A DNA stretch of 64,000 bases from Bacteroidota bacterium. GTDB taxonomy: Bacteria; Bacteroidota; Bacteroidia; 2-12-FULL-35-15. This document shows positions 8,719 through 19,400 of this stretch, one piece after another; position 1 is the first letter of the stretch, and each line of letters begins with the position of its first letter. The stretch covers positions 62,001 to 126,000 of the forward strand of contig CANNHN010000002.1 in NCBI GenBank assembly GCA_947504725.1, read 5' to 3'. Below the pieces are notes generated by a model. That model ran no database searches. It was given only the letters and a program-made list of their open reading frames with translations, and was not told the DNA's origin. The position numbers and the translations under genes are program-made.

Positions 8719-10329
8719 CTATTTTTTTAATCGATTCAAATTTTTCTCAATGTACTTCTCAGTAGGCAATAATGATTGCTGAATTCTTCTGGCATACGTT
8801 ATACTATCAATAATCGATTTCTGATGCTCGTCAACTATTTGTTTTTGAAGTTCAACTTCTTTTTTCTGTATTTCTACTAAATCTTTTTGCTGCTCAATTA
8901 TTGTTTTCTGCTTACGAGTCAATCGGAGTGAACGAAAAACAAAACTAGCAAAAATGATGACAAGCAAAAGTCCTATAATTACAAAAATTAAAATTGTTTT
9001 TTGTTTTCTACTTTTTTCATCCGATAATAATTCTTGATTTTCTAATTCTTTTTTGTGCTCAGCCGTAGCTACAGCCTCCTTTTTATCAAAATCATATGTC
9101 ATTTGACTTTGCATAGTTTTATTTCGCGTTTCTTCGTTGATTATACTATCATTATAAAGAATGTACATCTTATGATTTTCAAAAGCGCCTTTGTAATTGC
9201 CACGAGCACTATCTAAAAGGCACATTTTTTCATAGGCATAAGAAATAAATTCTTTGTGCCCAATTTCAATAGCAAGATTTTTACCCTTTAAAATATATTC
9301 CTCAGAAATAGATATTTTATTTTGAATTAACATAATTATACCAATGTTTGTATAATTAACTGACATTTTAGATTTATTACCTATCTCTTTAGAAACCTCT
9401 AATGCTTCTTGCAAATATTTCAATGCTTCAGAATAATTTTTAAGCTCGAAATATACATTTCCAATATTGCCTAAAGTACTAGCTATTAAATTTTTATCGC
9501 CAAGTGACTGCTTAAGCTTTAAAGCTATTTTATAATTGTAAAGCGCTAAATAAAACTGTCTTTTCCCCTCATAGATAGTCCCAATATTATTTCTGGCTTG
9601 TGCTATAGAATTAACATTTTTAATGGATTCACCTAAGTGTAATGACTTATAATAAAATTTAAGTGCTTCGTTAAAATTATTTTGGTTGCTATAAATCATC
9701 CCTATGCCCAACCAAGAGTTTGCGATTCCTTCTTTATCTCCTATCTCCTCCCTTAGTTTCAAAGAATTAAAATGATTGTTTAAAGCCTCGGAGTAATTAC
9801 CCAACGCTTCATAAGCGATTGCAATGTTTAAATAGGCTTCTGCTGAGCCGTATTTATCTCCTATTGATTCTGCTGTTTTCAACGAGAGTAAATGATATTT
9901 AATTGCTTCTCTATAGTTTGATTGGTTATGCAGAACTACGCCAATATTGTTGTAAGCACGGGCAATGTCTTCCCGATCATTACTTTTCATGGAAACACCA
10001 AGGCTACTAAAATAACTTTTGAGAGCATTTGGATAATCACTTAAATCTCCATACAAAAAACCGAATAGATTATACGTTTTAGATAATCCTTTGCTATAAT
10101 CTATTGATTTTCCAATTTCTAACGCCTGCCATAGCGATTTTTTTGCTTTATCAATATCGGTGTATTCATACGCAAGAAACAATTGATTAAGAGCATTCAC
10201 TTTAATTGTGTCAGCTTTTGTAGACTTTAAAACGGCTAATAGTGAATCAATTTGAGAAGACTGAGAATGAGCAGAGACTTCACAAAAGAGAAATAAACAA
10301 ATTAAAATATTTCTAAAATCTAATTTCAA
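8719..10329 (-). CDS. TPR-TM-coiled-coil protein, second gene of a paralogous operon, no output domain
   Basis: 536 residues with the same layout as its neighbours: signal peptide, about nine TPRs (~25-390), membrane span (~442-464), coiled coil, and an end at SIIDSITYARRIQQSLLP followed by YIEKNLNRLKK. The start is a TTG whose last two bases overlap the TGA stop of the upstream gene (TTGA), and the signal peptide begins immediately after it, so translational coupling is likely. It is close in sequence to the first gene, especially at the C-terminus, which points to recent tandem duplication. No phosphatase, kinase or cyclase domain is present. Confidence 0.85.
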   Translation of the reverse strand: MKLDFRNILICLFLFCEVSAHSQSSQIDSLLAVLKSTKADTIKVNALNQLFLAYEYTDIDKAKKSLWQALEIGKSIDYSKGLSKTYNLFGFLYGDLSDYPNALKSYFSSLGVSMKSNDREDIARAYNNIGVVLHNQSNYREAIKYHLLSLKTAESIGDKYGSAEAYLNIAIAYEALGNYSEALNNHFNSLKLREEIGDKEGIANSWLGIGMIYSNQNNFNEALKFYYKSLHLGESIKNVNSIAQARNNIGTIYEGKRQFYLALYNYKIALKLKQSLGDKNLIASTLGNIGNVYFELKNYSEALKYLQEALEVSKEIGNKSKMSVNYTNIGIIMLIQNKISISEEYILKGKNLAIEIGHKEFISYAYEKMCLLDSARGNYKGAFENHKMYILYNDSIINEETRNKTMQSQMTYDFDKKEAVATAEHKKELENQELLSDEKSRKQKTILIFVIIGLLLVIIFASFVFRSLRLTRKQKTIIEQQKDLVEIQKKEVELQKQIVDEHQKSIIDSITYARRIQQSLLPTEKYIEKNLNRLKK

Positions 10330-11984
10330 CTTATTTTTTTTAAACGATTTAAATTTTTCTCAATATACTTTTCTGTTGGCAAAAGTGATTGCTGAATTCT
10401 TCTAGCATACGTAATGCTATCAATAATGGATTTTTGATGCTCTTCAACAATTTGTTTTTGAAGCTCAACTTCTGCCTTTTGACTTTCTACTTGCCATTTT
10501 TGAATTTCAATAACGTCCTTTTGTTTCCTTGTAATTCGCAAAGTTCGAAATATAAATCCAGCAAATAAGAGTACCAAAAACAATCCAGCAATAACAAATA
10601 CTATTATCAGTTTTTGTTTTCTACTTTTTTCATCCGCCAAAACTTCTTGATTTTCTAATTCTTTTTTATGCTCTGCAATTGCTACCGCTTCCTTCTTTTC
10701 AAAATCATATGTCATTTGACTTTGAATAGTTTTTTTACGAGTTTCTTCATTATCTAAACTATCACGATATAGAACATATTGTATATGGTTTTCATACGCA
10801 CCTTTATAATTGCCTACTGCACTATCACGACTCATTAATCCAAGGTACGTGTCTTTCAAGCAGTCCTTGTAACCAATTTTTTTTGACAAGTCTCTAGCTT
10901 TGATAAGAAATATTCCAGCATCATTAAATTTTTTAAGTTTATAATATATGTTTCCAATATTATTATAAGAACTTGCTATCCCTGACTTATTACCCAATTC
11001 TTCTTTTATTTTTAATGAAGCAAAATAATTTTCAAGCGCTTTATTGAGAAGTGCAACTTTTAATTGCTGATTTTTTTCAATATCCGCTTGAGAATCATAC
11101 ACATTTCCAATATTATTGAATGAAAAAGCAATGCCAGAATTATACTTTATTTCTTCATATATTTTTAATGATGAAGAATAGTTCTTTAATGCTTCCTCAT
11201 AATCTCCTTGTCTGGAATTTACTATCCCTATATTATTAAATGCAGAAGCTATTCCTTTTTTATGACCAATCTCCTGCTCTATTTTAAGAGCTGCATAATA
11301 ATTTGATAATGCTTCTTTATAATTATTTTGAGAGTAATACACTCTTCCTATACCGCTGTAGGAGGAAGCGAGTCCACCCTTATCATCCATCTTTTCTCGT
11401 ATTTTTAACGCAGAAAGATGCATTTTTAAAGCTTCCGGATAATTTCCTTGTGAATAAAACACATTGGCAATATTATAAGACGCTGAAGAAATTCCTTTCT
11501 TGTCATTTGCATCTTTATAAAACTGCAAAGAAGCTGAATAATTTTTTATTGCTTCCGGATAACTTCCTTGAGCAAAATAAACATTCCCCAAACTATTGTA
11601 TGAATCTGCCACTCCAGCTAAATCGCCACCGAGAATCGTTTTTCTGATATTTAAGGATAACGTATAGTTTTTTATGGCTGTAGCGTAGTCGCCTTTGTCT
11701 TCTGCAAAGTACCCTAAATGCAAATATGTAATTCCGAGTCCCTCCTTGTATTTGATTTTTTGCGCTAAGTCGATTGCTTTCGCTAAACAATCTTTTGCTT
11801 TTTCATCATCCGAAAATTCATACTCCAAAAATAAATTATTATACGTATTTACTTTTGCTGTATCCTCCTTTGCTGAATTTAAAAAACGTAATAGGGAATC
11901 TAATTTTGATGCTTGTCCAAATACGACAGTTTGAAAAACGTAAAATAAAGCGATGAAAAGAATATGTTTACTATTTTTAATCAA
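10326..11984 (-). CDS. TPR-TM-coiled-coil protein, first gene of a paralogous operon, no output domain
   Basis: 552 residues: signal peptide cut near VVFGQ, about nine or ten TPRs (~22-410; repeats such as YPEALKMHLSALKIREKMDD), membrane span (~456-478), coiled coil, and an end at SIIDSITYARRIQQSLLP...NRLKKIS. A TTG start is used; no ATG is available before the signal peptide. A -7 box (TATATTTG, 12013-12020) lies 28 nt upstream, so this gene heads the three-gene transcript. As in the other two copies, the protein stops where a SpoIIE-like phosphatase would start, with no remnant of one downstream. Confidence 0.85.
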   Translation of the reverse strand: MIKNSKHILFIALFYVFQTVVFGQASKLDSLLRFLNSAKEDTAKVNTYNNLFLEYEFSDDEKAKDCLAKAIDLAQKIKYKEGLGITYLHLGYFAEDKGDYATAIKNYTLSLNIRKTILGGDLAGVADSYNSLGNVYFAQGSYPEAIKNYSASLQFYKDANDKKGISSASYNIANVFYSQGNYPEALKMHLSALKIREKMDDKGGLASSYSGIGRVYYSQNNYKEALSNYYAALKIEQEIGHKKGIASAFNNIGIVNSRQGDYEEALKNYSSSLKIYEEIKYNSGIAFSFNNIGNVYDSQADIEKNQQLKVALLNKALENYFASLKIKEELGNKSGIASSYNNIGNIYYKLKKFNDAGIFLIKARDLSKKIGYKDCLKDTYLGLMSRDSAVGNYKGAYENHIQYVLYRDSLDNEETRKKTIQSQMTYDFEKKEAVAIAEHKKELENQEVLADEKSRKQKLIIVFVIAGLFLVLLFAGFIFRTLRITRKQKDVIEIQKWQVESQKAEVELQKQIVEEHQKSIIDSITYARRIQQSLLPTEKYIEKNLNRLKKIS

Positions 11985-12012
11985 TGGAGTTGTTATATTA
12001 CGATGTCCTCTT

Positions 12013-12020
12013 CAAATATA
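12013..12020 (-). promoter_or_regulatory. -7 box for the TPR operon
   Basis: The minus strand reads TATATTTG, an exact TAnnTTTG match, 28 nt upstream of the first TTG start of the three-gene operon. No well-spaced -33 TTG was seen. Confidence 0.4.
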
Positions 12021-12173
12021 AACAATTTATAGTTGAGCGCTAACCACCAACCGATTGCTTTTAAACCCTTCATTTAAACTCATTATTAATGCTTTAGCTT
12101 CAATTTAAGCTACTATTCTTCTTGTTTTTATGCAAATATTGTATCATATTTGTTACTACCTAAACCTCACTAT

Positions 12174-14558
12174 ATGCTACTCTCAAAAAAATATATAGGT
12201 GTCTTTGTTTTGCTCTTCTTGTGTTTTGGCACAAACTTCATCTATTCACAAAACAAGACTGCCTCTTTTTCAAAAAATTTAAATCCTGAAGGAGAACGCA
12301 ATATCCTTGAAGATCAATCTCAATGGAAAGAAGTTGAAAGCGAACGAAAAATATTCTCTAGTACTTTCATAACTCCTGATGGCAGAATCATTATGCATTA
12401 CAGCAAACTGCCCGTGAATTATTATAACTCAAGCGGGATATTAGTTCCTGTTAATCTGAAACCTAGTTTTTCTTCGAAAGGATTATCTGCAACCAATCAA
12501 CCAAATGAAGTATCTGTTTTATCTAACGGAGCTGTTGAAATAACTACAAATGATAATTCTAAAATTGTATTTTCTAAAAATTGTAAAATAAATGGAACTG
12601 AAATTATTCCCTCAGAATTAAAACAAGATGGAGTTAATGTTACAATGGTAACAGGCATTTCAGGTGTTTCTAAAACATTTGAATTTCGTTACAACAGCTT
12701 AAAATATAATTATGTTTTGAATACTCCTCTTGCTTCAGTTACTTCTGATTTTATTATTGAAGAAGAAATTGAAATGCCAGAAAATTCAAAACTTACTCCC
12801 GATGCTAAATATGGAAATCAAGAAGAAAGAGGCTGGTTGGGTGCATTGCAAGTTCTTTCGGCAACTGGAAAAGAATTAGGAACTATGCGAGGTGCTGTTT
12901 GTTATGACGCAAATAATAACTTTATTACTGCTGCCTATAAATTTGAAACTGTTGGAGGAAAACAAAAAATAAAAATTATTGTTCCGAATGCTTGGATAAG
13001 CGACCCAAGCAGAGTCTATCCAATCACTATTGATCCTTTAGTAACTGGACCTACTGCGACTTACACCGGACCACTCATTCCATCTTGTATTTTTCCAGCT
13101 ACTGATTCGGATAGTATTTTAGTAACCATCCCTGCACAAGTTTCTGTCACTGGATTTTTTGTAAGTGGAAGTTTTTATGCTAGCCCATTTTCCACAGCAA
13201 TTATGAATCATGGTGCAATGTTTTTTAGAACTAGTTGCAGCAGCTCTACTTCATTTACAACTACTGGAGCTGTTGGAACATCACCAGGAACAGCATATCT
13301 TACAGCTTACGATTTAAAAAGCCCATTGTTATGTTGTAAACCACAATCATGTGTAGCTCAAACTTTATATTTATCAATGCACATTTCTCGCACTGTTGGT
13401 GGCACAGGATGCAATACAACCTATGTTTACCACGATCCGTTTGGCGGTTATCCTTTTAGTGCTTACGTGGAAGGACATACGATTGAAGGTTACGGCCCCC
13501 TGTGGAATGTTACGCCAAATAGCATTTGTTCGAACGTTTGTACACTAACAGGAACCGTATATATTCGTTATGGTGTTCCACCATTTACCATTACACATCC
13601 TTGGATGGCTACACCTGTAACCGTAGGAACACCAACTGGTTGTTCGTCTGCAACAACACCAAAAACAATTACGCTTACCATTCCTAGTTGCCCTTGGACA
13701 TGTGATACCATTTCTATTTTATCAGTTCCACCGCCTACCGTTACGGACGCTTGCGGAAATGTTATGGCAGCACCTTCACCAAAAATAATTACAATTAAAG
13801 AAGTCCCAGAAGTTATTGCATCACCAAACCCACTAACAACGTGTTCTGGTGATCCATTTAACATCACGCTTACACCTTGCATTGGAACTAGTGTTGTGAG
13901 TTGGAGTGGAAATTCTACGAGCGGTACAGGCACAACAATCAATCAAACAATTGTAAACACAAGTACTTCTGTCTTAACAACCACTTATCAAGTTTCCGCA
14001 ATCAACAATACCTGTCAATCAGATACCATAACAGTTGTTGTAAATACAAACCCTCTGCCTATCGGAAGTTTTACAGCTACACCACAACCTGTAATAATTA
14101 ATACCCCCTTATTGTTTACAGATAATACAACTGTAATTGGCGGAAGTGCAAGTATTTGGAATTGGACTTTTGGTGATGGCTTTTTTGATTTTAATCAAAA
14201 CCCTACTCACTCTTATTCTGTTCCAGGAACGTATATGGTTTGTTTGGCGATGCAAACATCAGACGGATGCTTGGATACTGTTTGTCAGGAAATAAATGTT
14301 ATTCCAGCTGAAATAATATTACCAAACGTAGTTACACCAAATGGAGACAACATCAATGAAATACTTTATTTCAAATACCTCGAATATTTTGGAACAAATA
14401 TTTTAAAAGTTTACGATCGTTGGGGACAAGAGGTTTATAAGAAAGAAAATTACACGAATGATTGGACGCCAAACAATGTTTCGGATGGAACCTATTATTA
14501 TATTCTCACGGTACAAAACGAAGATAACTATACAGGTTTCTTGCAGGTAATAAAATAA
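12174..14558 (+). CDS. Large secreted PKD-domain protein with type B T9SS sorting domain
   Basis: 794 residues from the ATG at 12174; an in-frame TTG at 12150 is possible, but the signal peptide (LLSKKYIGVFVLLFLCFG) fits the ATG. The N-terminal ~270 residues are a non-repetitive beta-rich region. The centre is Thr/Ser/Pro/Cys-rich, with many paired cysteines as in extracellular adhesins. A PKD domain (~635-715; WTFGDG...HSYSVPGTYMV) is followed by a gliding-motility type C-terminal domain (~720-794; PNVVTPNGDNINE, VYDRWGQEVY, DGTYYYILTV), the type B signal for export through T9SS. It is probably a cell-surface or released adhesin; the substrate is unknown. Confidence 0.88.
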   Translation: MLLSKKYIGVFVLLFLCFGTNFIYSQNKTASFSKNLNPEGERNILEDQSQWKEVESERKIFSSTFITPDGRIIMHYSKLPVNYYNSSGILVPVNLKPSFSSKGLSATNQPNEVSVLSNGAVEITTNDNSKIVFSKNCKINGTEIIPSELKQDGVNVTMVTGISGVSKTFEFRYNSLKYNYVLNTPLASVTSDFIIEEEIEMPENSKLTPDAKYGNQEERGWLGALQVLSATGKELGTMRGAVCYDANNNFITAAYKFETVGGKQKIKIIVPNAWISDPSRVYPITIDPLVTGPTATYTGPLIPSCIFPATDSDSILVTIPAQVSVTGFFVSGSFYASPFSTAIMNHGAMFFRTSCSSSTSFTTTGAVGTSPGTAYLTAYDLKSPLLCCKPQSCVAQTLYLSMHISRTVGGTGCNTTYVYHDPFGGYPFSAYVEGHTIEGYGPLWNVTPNSICSNVCTLTGTVYIRYGVPPFTITHPWMATPVTVGTPTGCSSATTPKTITLTIPSCPWTCDTISILSVPPPTVTDACGNVMAAPSPKIITIKEVPEVIASPNPLTTCSGDPFNITLTPCIGTSVVSWSGNSTSGTGTTINQTIVNTSTSVLTTTYQVSAINNTCQSDTITVVVNTNPLPIGSFTATPQPVIINTPLLFTDNTTVIGGSASIWNWTFGDGFFDFNQNPTHSYSVPGTYMVCLAMQTSDGCLDTVCQEINVIPAEIILPNVVTPNGDNINEILYFKYLEYFGTNILKVYDRWGQEVYKKENYTNDWTPNNVSDGTYYYILTVQNEDNYTGFLQVIK

Positions 14559-14601
14559 TACTCATACCTTCACGGAGCATTTCTTAAAATAGTGCATCCC
14601 T

Positions 14602-15342
14602 ATGATTTCAATTTTAAATATTCTTTCAGGTGCCTTAATTCTTGTGCTCTTGCTTTTTATATATAAATATCTCGAAACATTTTGGTCCTTTAAACTTGCA
14701 AAACCTCACAAATGGGAAGAGGCAATAAAAAACAAGCTTGTTTCTGAGAATCTAAAATTATTAGAGAGAAATTACTTTGATAAAATTCGCTTTTATAATT
14801 TTTGGTTACAAATACAACGAATAAAAAGAGATCATATCGCGGGAGATTTTGCAGAACTAGGAGTGCACAAAGGCGAGACTGCAAAAATTATTTATGAAAT
14901 GGATACAAATCGAAAACTCCATCTGTTCGATACCTTTGAAGGATTTAATTCACAGGACTTACTTCACGAGAATAAACAAGGTGGAAAGTATACCACTAAA
15001 GAGTTTTCTGATACCAGTTTAGAATACGTTAAAAAAGAAATTGATGGAGGAGAGATGGTTGCATATTATCCTGGATATTTTCCACGTACAGCTAGTGGTT
15101 TAGAGAATGCCACTTTTTCTTTCGTTCATTTAGATGCGGATTTATATTTACCGACTATAGAAGGACTAAAATTCTTTTATCCTAAATTATCTAAAGGTGG
15201 TGTAATCATTATTCACGATTATAACCACAACTGGGATGGAATAAAAAAAGCACTGGATGAGTTTTTACCAACTATCCCAGAAACATTGATTGAGTTACCT
15301 GACTGGAAAGGAAGTGTAATGATTATAAAAAATTCAAAATAA
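14602..15342 (+). CDS. TylF/MycF-type SAM-dependent methyltransferase
   Basis: 246 residues. An N-terminal membrane segment (residues 3-22) precedes a Rossmann methyltransferase of the macrocin O-methyltransferase family: SAM loop GDFAELGVHKGET (81-93), LFDTFEGF, DADLY (178-182) and HDYNH (205-209), the last two matching the family's metal-binding region. Family members methylate sugar hydroxyls; here the target could be an envelope glycan, which is inference. The stop codon abuts that of the convergent SDR gene with no spacer, so the two genes are independent. Confidence 0.88.
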   Translation: MISILNILSGALILVLLLFIYKYLETFWSFKLAKPHKWEEAIKNKLVSENLKLLERNYFDKIRFYNFWLQIQRIKRDHIAGDFAELGVHKGETAKIIYEMDTNRKLHLFDTFEGFNSQDLLHENKQGGKYTTKEFSDTSLEYVKKEIDGGEMVAYYPGYFPRTASGLENATFSFVHLDADLYLPTIEGLKFFYPKLSKGGVIIIHDYNHNWDGIKKALDEFLPTIPETLIELPDWKGSVMIIKNSK

Positions 15343-16332
15343 CTACAAATATTTATTTTCGATAAACCAACCTTGTGCTTCTTTTACACCAACTTCAATA
15401 GGTGTTTGTGGCATCTTTAATTCTTCCATTGCTTTTTTCGGACTAAAATAATGGCCATCACACGCAATCTGTGCAAGGTTAAGTGTAAGTTTTGGTGGCT
15501 TTCCAGTAATCGCAGCTGCAACTGTTCCCAACCATCCAATAAATAACAATAGAAATCTTGGAACAACAAATTTTGGAAGTTTGGTTTGTCCAAGTGCTCC
15601 TGCAATTCTTTTTACAGCATTTATATAAGTAATGTTTTCTCCGCCTAAAATATATGCTTCTCCTGATCTGCCCATCGTCATTGCGTTACAAATGCCAACT
15701 GCAACATCTTTTACATATACCCAATTTTTTCCTCCAGAAGAGTAGCCCGGCAACTCTCCTTTTGCAATAGCGATAATCATTGCTCCGGAGCTGGGTTTCG
15801 AATCGTAGGGACCAATCATAAACGTTGGACATACCACAACAGCATCCAATCCTTTATCTTTTACGGCAGCAAGAACTTTCTCTTGTCCAAGTTTTTTACT
15901 CTCGATGTAATCTACTTTATATTTTGCGGATTTATATGCTGAGGTTTCGTTTCCTGGATTATCAATTGTGCCATAACCAAATGAACTTGCACTCCCAACA
16001 TGAACCAAACGTTTTATTTTATTTTGCAACACAGCTTCAACTGCATTTTCTGCTCCTTCAACATTAATTTTAAAATATTTAGCACCGCGTGTTGGCCACA
16101 TGTCTGTAATGGCTGCAACATTAATAAAATAATCGCACCCTTTTGACAACTCAATTAATTGTGCTTTGTTGGTAATGTTCCCTTCTACAATTTCAATAGG
16201 CAACCCTTTTAGTGTAATGGGTTGACTTGGACCAAATACCAAAACTCTCACTTCATATTTTCTTGCAAGTAATTCGCGAACGATATTACTTCCTAAAACT
16301 CCATCTGGACCAGTTACAAAAACCTTACTCAT
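15343..16332 (-). CDS. Extended SDR, NAD(P)-dependent epimerase/dihydroflavonol reductase-like
   Basis: 329 residues with the nucleotide-binding TGPDGVLG loop (7-14), a variant of TGxxGxxG, the active-site serines in HVGSASSFGYG (~111-121), and the catalytic YIESK (Tyr142, Lys146). The overall order is that of the dihydroflavonol-4-reductase/3-beta-HSD branch of extended SDRs. A hydrophobic patch near residues 250-272 (FLLLFIGWLGTVAAA) may touch the membrane, as in sterol or lipid dehydrogenases. The substrate cannot be named from sequence. A -7 box lies at 16352-16359. Confidence 0.88.
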   Translation of the reverse strand: MSKVFVTGPDGVLGSNIVRELLARKYEVRVLVFGPSQPITLKGLPIEIVEGNITNKAQLIELSKGCDYFINVAAITDMWPTRGAKYFKINVEGAENAVEAVLQNKIKRLVHVGSASSFGYGTIDNPGNETSAYKSAKYKVDYIESKKLGQEKVLAAVKDKGLDAVVVCPTFMIGPYDSKPSSGAMIIAIAKGELPGYSSGGKNWVYVKDVAVGICNAMTMGRSGEAYILGGENITYINAVKRIAGALGQTKLPKFVVPRFLLLFIGWLGTVAAAITGKPPKLTLNLAQIACDGHYFSPKKAMEELKMPQTPIEVGVKEAQGWFIENKYL

Positions 16333-16351
16333 AGTATTAATATTTTTTTTA

Positions 16352-16359
16352 CAAAGATA
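16352..16359 (-). promoter_or_regulatory. -7 box for the SDR gene
   Basis: The minus strand reads TATCTTTG, an exact TAnnTTTG match, 19 nt upstream of the ATG. No correctly spaced -33 element was seen. Confidence 0.4.
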
Positions 16360-16370
16360 CTATTTTGCAA

Positions 16371-16450
16371 TGTCCTTCCGACCGAAGCGGAGGAATCTAA
16401 CAAAATATGGACAGAAAATTTTAGATTTCTCCACTTCGGTCGAAATGACA
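16371..16450. repeat. REP-like palindromic element, family D
   Basis: Two ~28-bp arms (16371-16398 and 16423-16450), largely complementary around cgaccgaag/cttcggtcg and ggaatct/agatttc, enclose an A/T-rich centre. The element sits between the SDR and CHAT genes and is richer in G+C than its surroundings. No open frame crosses it. Confidence 0.65.
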
Positions 16451-16483
16451 AACAATAATCATTTCATTAAAAGGAAGAGCGAA

Positions 16484-19400
16484 CTATTTCCCAACCATCA
16501 CAAACGCCCCCCAATAATAAGGGTCAGGAAATTTTTCCTTTAATTTAAGTTGTGCTGTGCGAAATGCTTTTTGTCGATTTTCAGCTGATGGATCTTTTAT
16601 CCACTCACGATAAAAATTACTCATTAATTCTTGTGTAGCAAAATCATCTACTACCCACAAACTCATCACTACCGATTTTGCTCCGGCAACCATGAATGCA
16701 CGTTGTAAACCATAAACACCTTGACTGTTTTTCATTTCTCCTAAACCTGTTTCGCATGCAGACAAAACAACCAAATCGGTTTGCGTTAAATTCATGTTAG
16801 CCGCTTCGTATGCCCTTAAAATTCCATCATCCATTGTATTGTCTACCATCGAGTCTCTAGCAATGGCTGCTGAGCCTGCCATCATTAATCCCGAACGCAA
16901 CAATGGATTTTCTTTTGCTATTGCTGCTTGCATTCCCATCACCACGCTTGCATTGTCGTCAACATCTTGTAAAAAGAATCCATGTGTTGCAATGTGCAAA
17001 ATTTTTGGATTTTGAATTTTTTTAATCGCTTCTTCTGTTGCCTCAGCTTGCAAGTGTTCGCGTACATTCCAATTTTTTGATTTCAAAATTTTTGTAATCG
17101 AATCGGCTTCAATTTTTGTTCCTGGCAACTCTGCTAAGTTTGAGAATCCATAACGAGAAAGTGGCTCGGAAGATTTTACTTCAACCGTAGAAGCAATAAA
17201 ATCATAATCAGGATAAGAAAATATTTCAGCCGTTTTAGAAGTGGATGTTGTTACAGTTTCAATTAAATCTTGAGAGTTGGTTAACAATACAATGTTTGCT
17301 TCTTCAATCAAGTATTTTTTTGTCTCCGAATTTTTTAAGGTGTAAATATTTATTTGCTGATAAACGCCATCTGGAGAAAAATAAATTTTCTTAGCACTTC
17401 CGATAGCTTGTCTCAAAGGCTTCCAAAGTGCATCGTAAGAGGTTTCATCACTTGCTTTTGTTTTAATTAAACTACGATACGATGTAGCAATTTTTGTTTC
17501 TAAATCATTTCCGTTTTTTATAAAAACAAAGTTTGGAGCTTTACAAGTTTTATCAATTATCATCGCTGAATAATAAACAGAATCTGTCCAACGTCCTTTT
17601 GTATAAAACTCCGTACGAACCATTTCTACAACGCATTCATCTGCTTTTAATTTTTGCTGTATGTCTTTCCAGGATTTAGCTTCCTCTTTCTTTTTGACAG
17701 AAATATTTGAAACAGAAGTGATTTTTTGTTCTAATTCATTCGCTTGTTTTTCCATTGCAGGTAAATCAACCCCTATTTCCGCTAAATCTTCCGAAGTCAA
17801 TCTATACTGTTGTAAAATAGTTTCACGAAGCTTTAATAGCTCTTCGTAATCTTCTTTTAATTTTTTATTTCCACTTTCGGCAACTTGAATTTTCACTTTC
17901 CCTGTTTCCTTTAGAAGAAGTGATTTTATCACCAGCTGATTATCATACATCCGTTCAACCAAGTCATTGTTATCCTCATTCGGAAACTCCGTTTTCAACT
18001 GAATGACAAAGGAGTTAAATGTTTCAAAAGCATTACTCACTCTGAAATAGAAATCTGTTTTTTCTTTTTCTCCTAGTGAAGGGAAATAGGTTTCAATTAA
18101 AAATAAAAATCCTTTTATAGAATTGAGATAATGTTTTTTTGATTCAACAAATTTTCCGCTTTCACGATACACTTCTGCTAAATTATATTCCATATCGATA
18201 TAATCGTAATGATGCTCACCTAATTTATTTTTAAGGATTTCCATCGACTTTATGATTAAAGGAATTGCTTGATCATTTTTATTCATCATCCTGTAAGTAC
18301 CAGCTAATCCGCCTAAGTAGATTGCATACTTATCACTATTTTCTCCAACCGATTCTTTCGCTAAGCGCAAACATTCCTCATACGTTTCTTTTGCTTTTTC
18401 TATTTTCCCGGTTGCTTTATATACATAGGCAAGGTTGTTTAAACAATTTGCATAAAAACGATGTTTCTCCCCCAGAATTTTTTTATAAATAATCCCGCAT
18501 TCTAAAAAATGTTTTTCGGCATCTTCATAATATCCAACTTCTGATTCTAATAAAGCCAAATTATTTAAAGCGTTTGCATAATTCGGATGATCAGTACCCA
18601 ATAATTTTTTACGAAGTTCTATCACTTCCATAAAGGCATTGGCTGCATCTTGCGTTCGCCCCATCGTGCGATACAACTCACCCAAGTTGTTTACGGGATT
18701 TGTATAATCAGGGTGATTGGTTTTGCTTTGAAACTTGTAGATGTCAATTGCTTTTTTATATGAAACTTCTGCTTCGGAATATTTTCCGATTGCTTTTTGA
18801 ACCAACGCTAAATTGTTTAAAGAAGTTGCAATTGATAAAGAATTTTCGGGAGCTGTTTTAACTGCTTCCATCAATGCAGGCTCAGCTCTTTCATAATCGC
18901 CCATTGTACGATACAGTTCTCCTAAATTATTTTGGAGTGTATTGATTTGTGATTTGTCTTTATTTGCAGCTTTAAAATAATTTAATAAGGCTACAAATAT
19001 TTCTTCTGCTTTATCATATTTACCTTGTCCTTGATAAACAATTCCAATTGAGCCCAAAGCACCTAAATAATCAGTACTTTCATTTCCCAATATTTCTTTG
19101 TAAAAATTAACGGCTGCGGCCATCATTCCTTCAGCATCATTGTAACGAGCCATATCAATATACAAAGAAGCAAGTGTATAAAAACACCGGGTATAATCAA
19201 CACTACTTTGCCCGAACGCCTCCGATAAAACTGGCAACGATTTTATATACAAAGGTTCCGCTTCTGCATATCTTCCTTGCTCTTTATAACAACCTGCCAA
19301 ATTAAAAAGTGCCAGCGCATAATGATATTCGTTTTCTCCCAGACTCGCTTTGGCTTTTTCAGTAGCCATTAAAAAGTAATTGCCCGCTTCTTCGTATTCT

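Noticed and set aside
7229-11984. Decayed phosphatase genes with the catalytic part frameshifted away
   Set aside because: The next gene begins within 2 bp or overlaps the stop each time, so there is no room for a lost phosphatase segment in the first two, and the third is followed by another gene 11 bp on.
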